DNA from: Actinomycetota bacterium
GTDB lineage: Bacteria > Actinomycetota > CADDZG01 > WHSQ01
DNA length: 8,858 nt
Assembly (NCBI GenBank): GCA_019348445.1
Contig: JAHWJK010000068.1
Span: 1-8,858, forward strand
Direction: 5' to 3'
The notes under the pieces were generated by a model, which worked only from the letters and a program-made list of their open reading frames with translations, had not been told where the DNA came from and ran no database searches. Positions 5,099-8,858 of the stretch are shown piece by piece (position 1 is the stretch's first letter; each line of letters begins with the position of its first letter). A program made the translations under genes and the position numbers.

Positions 5099-5722
5099 AT
5101 GATCCTGGCGTGGGTGGGGATCGTTTGTCTCGTCGCGGCCGCCGTCGTCGGCGTCCGCTGGTTCGTCGATCGCGTCGATTCCCTCGGACGCAGGAAGCCC
5201 TTTCCCTGGTTCGGGGTTGGGGTCTTCGTCGCGATCGCGCTCGGCGCTCTGGTTCCGTTCTTCCTACGTCTTCGTCTCGAGGAGCAACTCGCGAGCGCTG
5301 CATCCGAGGTAGTGGGTGCGCCGGTCGAGGTGCATTGTCAAGCGTTCGGTGAGGCGTTCGTCGACGTGGGACAGGAGCTCGGGTACGTCAGGTTCGGTCC
5401 CGATGGAGTCCCTGAGCGAAAAACACTCATCAAGAGGCAGCAATGCCGTGACCTCGCGAGCTACGTCCGCAACCCGGATGAGATCACGCGTGAACATGTG
5501 GTGGCGGTTCACACGCTGACACACGAGGCGATCCATATGAGTGGCGTGAGCAACGAGGCCGAGACGGAATGCCTCGCGGTCCAGCACAACGAGCAGATGG
5601 CGCGGCTCCTCGGCGCGTCACCGGAAGACGCTCGCCGACTGGCGGTCTATTACTGGGAGCAGGTCTATCCGCGGATGCCGGAGTCGTACCGTTCCGACGA
5701 CTGTCCCGGAGTAGCTAGATAG
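5099..5722 (+). CDS. Membrane protein with HEAIH zinc-metalloprotease signature, unknown family
   Basis: Seen: 207 residues with two hydrophobic helices (about 2-19 and 38-57) separated by a loop containing RR-K. A soluble domain follows from about 60 to the end. HEAIH at 142-146 matches the HEXXH zincin motif, and Glu residues at 153, 155 and 157 in NEAETEC are candidates for the third zinc ligand. Four cysteines (80, 116, 158, 202) lie in the soluble domain and could form two disulfides, which suits an extracytoplasmic location. The basic loop between the helices suggests it is cytoplasmic, which also puts the domain outside. No Shine-Dalgarno has good spacing; GGGAG 12 bases upstream lies in a hairpin. 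It follows the AIM24 gene and overlaps the convergent dehydrogenase gene by eight bases. Protease activity is inferred from the motif alone; I do not recognise the family. Confidence 0.8.
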   Translation: MILAWVGIVCLVAAAVVGVRWFVDRVDSLGRRKPFPWFGVGVFVAIALGALVPFFLRLRLEEQLASAASEVVGAPVEVHCQAFGEAFVDVGQELGYVRFGPDGVPERKTLIKRQQCRDLASYVRNPDEITREHVVAVHTLTHEAIHMSGVSNEAETECLAVQHNEQMARLLGASPEDARRLAVYYWEQVYPRMPESYRSDDCPGVAR

Positions 5723-7367
5723 CTCCTTGGTCGTCGGGCTCCATGTACGGGTACCGGTAGTCCGTCGGCGGTGCGAACGTTTCCTTGATCGTGCGCGGGC
5801 TCACCCACCGGATCAGGTTCCACATCGATCCGGCCTTGTCATTCGTTCCCGAACGACGACCGCCGCCGAATGGTTGCTGCCCAACGACGGCTCCGGTCGG
5901 CTTGTCGTTGACGTAGAAGTTGCCGGCGGCGAACCGAAGACGCTCCTTGGCGGCCACGATCGCATCCTCGTCTCGGCCGAATACCGCGCCGGTCAGTCCA
6001 TACGGACTCGTCGAGTCGACGAGGTCCAGAGTGTTCTCGTAGTCGGTGTCGTCGTAGACGAACGTCGTAACTATCGGGCCGAACAGCTCTTCTCGCATCA
6101 ACCGCGCCTTCGGGTCCTCCGTCTTCAAGATCGTCGGGCTGACGAAGTACCCCTCGCTGTCGTCGGCCTTCCCACCGACGATGATTTCCAGATCCGAGTC
6201 CGACTTCGCCTCCTCGAGCGCGTCTGCATGTTTCGTGAAGGCGCGCTCATCGATGACGGCCCCCATGAAGTTCGAGAAGTCCGCGACGTCGCCCATCTTG
6301 ATCTCGGGCACCTCGTCGGCGAGGCGTTCACGTACCGATTCCCAGAGGGAGCGCGGCAGATACACGCGGGACGCTGCAGAACATTTCTGCCCCTGGTACT
6401 CGAACGCGCCGCGCACGATCGCGGTTGCCACTGCATCCGGATCGGCAGACGGGTGCGCAACGATGAAGTCCTTGCCTCCCGTTTCGCCGACGAAGCGCGG
6501 GTACCAGCGGTAGTTGGAGATGTTCTCCCCGAGCTTGCGCCACATCCAGTCGAACGTCGGCGTGGAGCCGGTGAAATGCACCCCTGCCAGTTCTGGATGG
6601 TCGAGTGCTGCCTCGCCGATCTCCGGCCCGGGCCCGTGAACCATGTTGATCACACCCGGCGGGATCCCCGCCTCGACCAACAACTCCATCAAGTAGTGCG
6701 CCGAGTGGGCCTGAGTCAGCGACGGCTTCCACACGACCGTGTTGCCCATCAGCGCGGGAGCCGTAGGGAGGTTCCCCGCGATCGAGGTGAAGTTGAACGG
6801 GCTGACCGCGAAGACGAAACCTTCGAGCGGCCGGTAGTCGAGCTGGTTCCACATGCCGGGAGGCGACATCGGTTGCTCTTCGTAGATCTTCCCGGCGAAA
6901 TACACGTTGTAGCGCCAGAAGTCGATCAACTCGCATGCCGCATCGATCTCTGCTTGATGGACCGTTTTGGACTGGCCGAGCATGGTCGATGCATTCAGTG
7001 TGTCGCGCCACGGCCCGGCCAATAGCTCTGCGGCGCGCAAGAAGATCGCCGCTCTCTCGGCCCACGCGAGGGACGCCCATTCCCAGTGCGCTGCCTGTGC
7101 AGCCTCTACCGCGTCGCCGAAATGGTCGGCGGTGCTCTGATGAACGTCCCCCAGCACGTGTTTCTTGTCGTGGGGCATGACCAGTTCGTAGATGTCGCCC
7201 GACGTGACGCGTTTGCCTCCGATGACCATCGGGATGTCGACCCGTTCCTGGGACATCTGTTCGAGGCGCCGTCTGATCGACTCTCGCTCCGGCGAACCCG
7301 GCGGGTAGTTCTTGACGGGCTCGTTGTGGGGCTCGGGGGGTCGAAGGATAGATGTCGGACCGGTCAT
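5715..7367 (-). CDS. pruA: L-glutamate gamma-semialdehyde (1-pyrroline-5-carboxylate) dehydrogenase
   Basis: This enzyme oxidises L-glutamate gamma-semialdehyde (in equilibrium with pyrroline-5-carboxylate) to glutamate with NAD+, the second step of proline breakdown, in the cytoplasm. From ATG 7367 it has 550 residues, a normal length for the single-function ALDH4-type enzyme. Visible aldehyde dehydrogenase landmarks are SPFNFT at 189-194 (Asn192), VWKPS with Lys214, FTGS at 265-268, GETGGKD with Glu295 as the general base, GQKCSAASR with nucleophile Cys329, and EELFGP at 426-431. The motif WYPRFVGETGGKDF and the N-terminal NYPPGSPERESI are typical of the P5C dehydrogenase group rather than other aldehyde dehydrogenases. 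ATG 7367 is chosen because GAGG lies five bases upstream; GTG 7373 overlaps that site. It is last of three minus-strand genes, 53 bases after the transporter. No proline dehydrogenase is adjacent. The symbol could equally be rocA. Confidence 0.95.
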   Translation of the reverse strand: MTGPTSILRPPEPHNEPVKNYPPGSPERESIRRRLEQMSQERVDIPMVIGGKRVTSGDIYELVMPHDKKHVLGDVHQSTADHFGDAVEAAQAAHWEWASLAWAERAAIFLRAAELLAGPWRDTLNASTMLGQSKTVHQAEIDAACELIDFWRYNVYFAGKIYEEQPMSPPGMWNQLDYRPLEGFVFAVSPFNFTSIAGNLPTAPALMGNTVVWKPSLTQAHSAHYLMELLVEAGIPPGVINMVHGPGPEIGEAALDHPELAGVHFTGSTPTFDWMWRKLGENISNYRWYPRFVGETGGKDFIVAHPSADPDAVATAIVRGAFEYQGQKCSAASRVYLPRSLWESVRERLADEVPEIKMGDVADFSNFMGAVIDERAFTKHADALEEAKSDSDLEIIVGGKADDSEGYFVSPTILKTEDPKARLMREELFGPIVTTFVYDDTDYENTLDLVDSTSPYGLTGAVFGRDEDAIVAAKERLRFAAGNFYVNDKPTGAVVGQQPFGGGRRSGTNDKAGSMWNLIRWVSPRTIKETFAPPTDYRYPYMEPDDQGAI

Positions 7368-7420
7368 GGCCACCTCACTACGTTGTGATCGCTGGTGTCC
7401 AAAATTAGCCGACGGCGGTC

Positions 7421-8329
7421 CTAGTGGTGTTCGGCGCGACTCGTCAGATACGCACCCACAAGAACGAGCGCCGTCCCGAACAGCGACACGAGGGCGATCG
7501 ACTCATCGCGGAAGATCGTCCCTAGAACGATGGCGACGACCGGGATGAAGTAGATCGTCACCGATCCCCGCGACGGGCCGACACGTCCCGCCAGCACCGT
7601 CATCCAGACGAATGCGAGGCCGGTCCCCAGGCACCCGAGCGGAACGATGGCTACGACGCTCGACCACGCGAACGTCGAATCGGTTGCTGCGATCGCTGCG
7701 GGAACGACCGTTAGGAGTAATGCAACCGCCTGGACGCGGAGCAGGATCGGTAGGGAGCCGTACTTGCGTTGTAACGGGACGACGACGTTCAAAGCGACTC
7801 CGTAGCAAACCGTCGCGAGCAGGACCAGCAACACACCCGTAGCCGTAGATCGAGCGCCCTGCACCGCGGGCCAGCTCACGGCCACTACGCCGGCGAAGCC
7901 GATGATCAGGCCGACCGCTTGAGAGACGCCCGGAAGCTTCCGCGAGATCAGCGTTGCCACGAGCGCGGCGAACAACGGGACGGCTCCGTTGATCATGCCG
8001 GCCAGCGATGAGTCGATCCATTGCTGCGCGATCGGGAACAGCAAGAAGGGGATCGCCATCCATAGGAGTCCTACGACGATGATGGCGCCCCAGTCCGATC
8101 GGACGACCGGCTCGCGTGCTCGACGCACCCATACGACGGTCATCGCTCCGAACAGGATGCGAAGGAACGCGATGAGCGCGGGTTGGAAATTCTCCAGCGC
8201 AACCTCGATGAAAACGAACGATGATCCCCACGTGAGAGCGATCCCGGCGAGGAGCGCCCAATCGCGCGGTGCGAACGCGGCGGTGAGCGAGGTTGCGGTG
8301 GGAGAGGGCGTGAGCGTTGCTTGGCTCAT
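7421..8329 (-). CDS. EamA-type drug/metabolite transporter (DMT superfamily)
   Basis: Seen: 302 residues with about ten hydrophobic helices in two similar halves. The first half opens with WALLAGIALTWGSSFVFIEVAL near 24-45, and the second spans about 163-296. Known: the early W-G-S-(S/N)-F motif, LRxLFGA near 57-62, and a second half containing a GLAFVWMTVLAGRVGPSRGS-like stretch near 237-256 with a following IPVVA helix are standard for EamA/RhaT-type permeases. These export or import small metabolites; substrate cannot be read from sequence. ATG 8329 overlaps the stop of the upstream YqgE gene by one base (TGATG), so translation is probably coupled. A longer in-frame reading upstream would run inside the YqgE gene and is rejected. 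The gene lies 53 bases before the P5C dehydrogenase gene; a link to amino-acid traffic is only a guess. The protein ends in a short SRAEHH tail. Confidence 0.92.
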   Translation of the reverse strand: MSQATLTPSPTATSLTAAFAPRDWALLAGIALTWGSSFVFIEVALENFQPALIAFLRILFGAMTVVWVRRAREPVVRSDWGAIIVVGLLWMAIPFLLFPIAQQWIDSSLAGMINGAVPLFAALVATLISRKLPGVSQAVGLIIGFAGVVAVSWPAVQGARSTATGVLLVLLATVCYGVALNVVVPLQRKYGSLPILLRVQAVALLLTVVPAAIAATDSTFAWSSVVAIVPLGCLGTGLAFVWMTVLAGRVGPSRGSVTIYFIPVVAIVLGTIFRDESIALVSLFGTALVLVGAYLTSRAEHH

Positions 8330-8850
8330 CAGTTCATCCCCGGGTCGTAAGGCATCGTTGCCATCAGCGCGTACTCGCCGCCCATCCCTCGGAGCGCCTG
8401 TCGCCACATGTCCTCGGGATCTCCGAAGACGAGATCCGCGGTGGGCTCCGTGATGACCCACGAACCTTCTTGGATCTCGCCTTCGAGCTGGCCCGGCCCC
8501 CATCCGGAGTAGCCGGCGAAGACGCGAGCGCGTTTGACCGCCATCGGAGCGGCCGCTTCGAGATTGAGAAGTCCTACGGTGCCGAATATGAGCTTCGCCG
8601 CGTGTTCCGGGGCGACGAACTCAGCGATCACCGACAAGAGACTCTGCTGAACCGGTCCGCCGGAGTAGACCGTCACGTCTACGACATCGAGGTGGTCGGC
8701 GGACTCATCACGGTCGACGATCATCTGCGTGGGGCGGTTGATCACGTACCCGAGCGCGCCGTCGTCATCGTGATCGGCCATCAGGATCACCGTCTGTCGG
8801 AATACATCTCCGAACAGACTCCCGTTCGCAAGCAGAAGCTTGCCGCGCAC
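8329..8850 (-). CDS. YqgE/AlgH family protein (UPF0301, DUF179), N-terminus probably just outside the window
   Basis: Seen from GTG 8850: 173 residues with FRQTVILMADHDDDGALGYVINRPT near 18-42, the YSGGPVQ turn near 62-68, and VFAGYSGWGPGQLEGEI near 110-126 followed by GSWVI. Known: these are the conserved blocks of UPF0301 (YqgE/AlgH), a compact cytoplasmic protein. Its function is debated; AlgH was once linked to alginate regulation in Pseudomonas. Codons before GTG 8850 read xTG-GAC-AGC in frame, where the first base is beyond the window. An ATG at 8859 would give an N-terminus MDSVRGKLLLA, closer to the family pattern, so the gene may be cut by one base. It is the first of three probably co-transcribed minus-strand genes and its stop overlaps the next start. 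Family call firm; role unknown. Confidence 0.92.
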   Translation of the reverse strand: MRGKLLLANGSLFGDVFRQTVILMADHDDDGALGYVINRPTQMIVDRDESADHLDVVDVTVYSGGPVQQSLLSVIAEFVAPEHAAKLIFGTVGLLNLEAAAPMAVKRARVFAGYSGWGPGQLEGEIQEGSWVITEPTADLVFGDPEDMWRQALRGMGGEYALMATMPYDPGMN

Positions 8851-8858
8851 GCTGTCCA

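Noticed and set aside
5727..7025. Plus-strand open frame of 432 codons opposite the dehydrogenase
   Set aside because: Its sequence is Arg/Val/His-rich without motifs, and the minus strand encodes an intact P5C dehydrogenase across the same bases.
7368..7420. Possible promoter or terminator between transporter and dehydrogenase genes
   Set aside because: Only a very short GCCG/CGGC stem and no convincing -35/-10 pair; consistent with a plain operon spacer.
7421..8503. Longer form of the EamA transporter starting near 8503
   Set aside because: The extra residues run through the YqgE gene in another frame and are not hydrophobic. ATG 8329, coupled by TGATG, gives the normal family length.
1..8858. 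CRISPR array, tRNA/rRNA genes, insertion sequence, prophage or toxin-antitoxin system
   Set aside because: No direct-repeat array, terminal inverted repeats, transposase/integrase motifs, tRNA-like cloverleaf or toxin/antitoxin pair was seen on reading both strands.

Overview
The window looks like chromosomal DNA of a high-GC Gram-positive bacterium, most likely an Actinomycetota lineage outside the well-known genera. The evidence is the strong G/C bias at third codon positions, GTG starts, a DUF2993/LmeA-type lipid-binding protein, an AIM24-family protein, a short MGFMDK-type coiled-coil protein, and GYW-repeat sequences fused to a secreted peptidase-like domain. No rRNA, tRNA, CRISPR array, transposase, integrase or phage gene was seen. 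No gap without a gene is longer than about 300 bases.

Layout. Bases 1-72 hold the likely last codons of an upstream gene. Bases 73-3752 carry a plus-strand run of mostly envelope-directed proteins: a secreted LAS/M15-like metallopeptidase with six ~40-residue GYW repeats, a possible 38-residue acidic microprotein behind a foldable leader, a Trp-rich tail-anchored protein, a tiny signal-peptide protein ending in an LPXTG-like (MPQTG) sorting signal, a membrane-anchored PsbP/DUF1795-like protein, and a DUF2993/LmeA-like protein. This run meets, tail to tail over a shared CTAG, a minus-strand gene for a small helical coiled-coil protein (3749-4111). That gene is divergent from a plus-strand AIM24-family gene (4253-5056), which is followed by a two-helix membrane protein with an HEAIH zinc-protease signature (5099-5722).

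From 5715 to the right edge all genes are on the minus strand and read leftwards. In transcription order they are a YqgE/AlgH (UPF0301) protein whose first codon is probably one base outside the window, an EamA-type (DMT) transporter coupled to it by a TGATG overlap, and a full-length L-glutamate gamma-semialdehyde (1-pyrroline-5-carboxylate) dehydrogenase with an intact catalytic cysteine and glutamate. This is probably one transcription unit. The dehydrogenase is metabolic (second step of proline catabolism), but no proline dehydrogenase lies in the window.

How the genes may work together is mostly inference. The plus-strand half looks like an envelope-biogenesis or envelope-maintenance neighbourhood, with a peptidoglycan-type hydrolase, a wall-anchored peptide, lipid-binding and membrane-anchored proteins, and a membrane metalloprotease. 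No classic defence, secretion or biosynthetic system can be recognised. The most unusual items are the peptidase/GYW-repeat architecture, the Shine-Dalgarno followed by an ATC instead of a normal start codon before the MPQTG protein, the microprotein with a potentially RBS-masking leader, and the uncharacterised HEAIH membrane protein.
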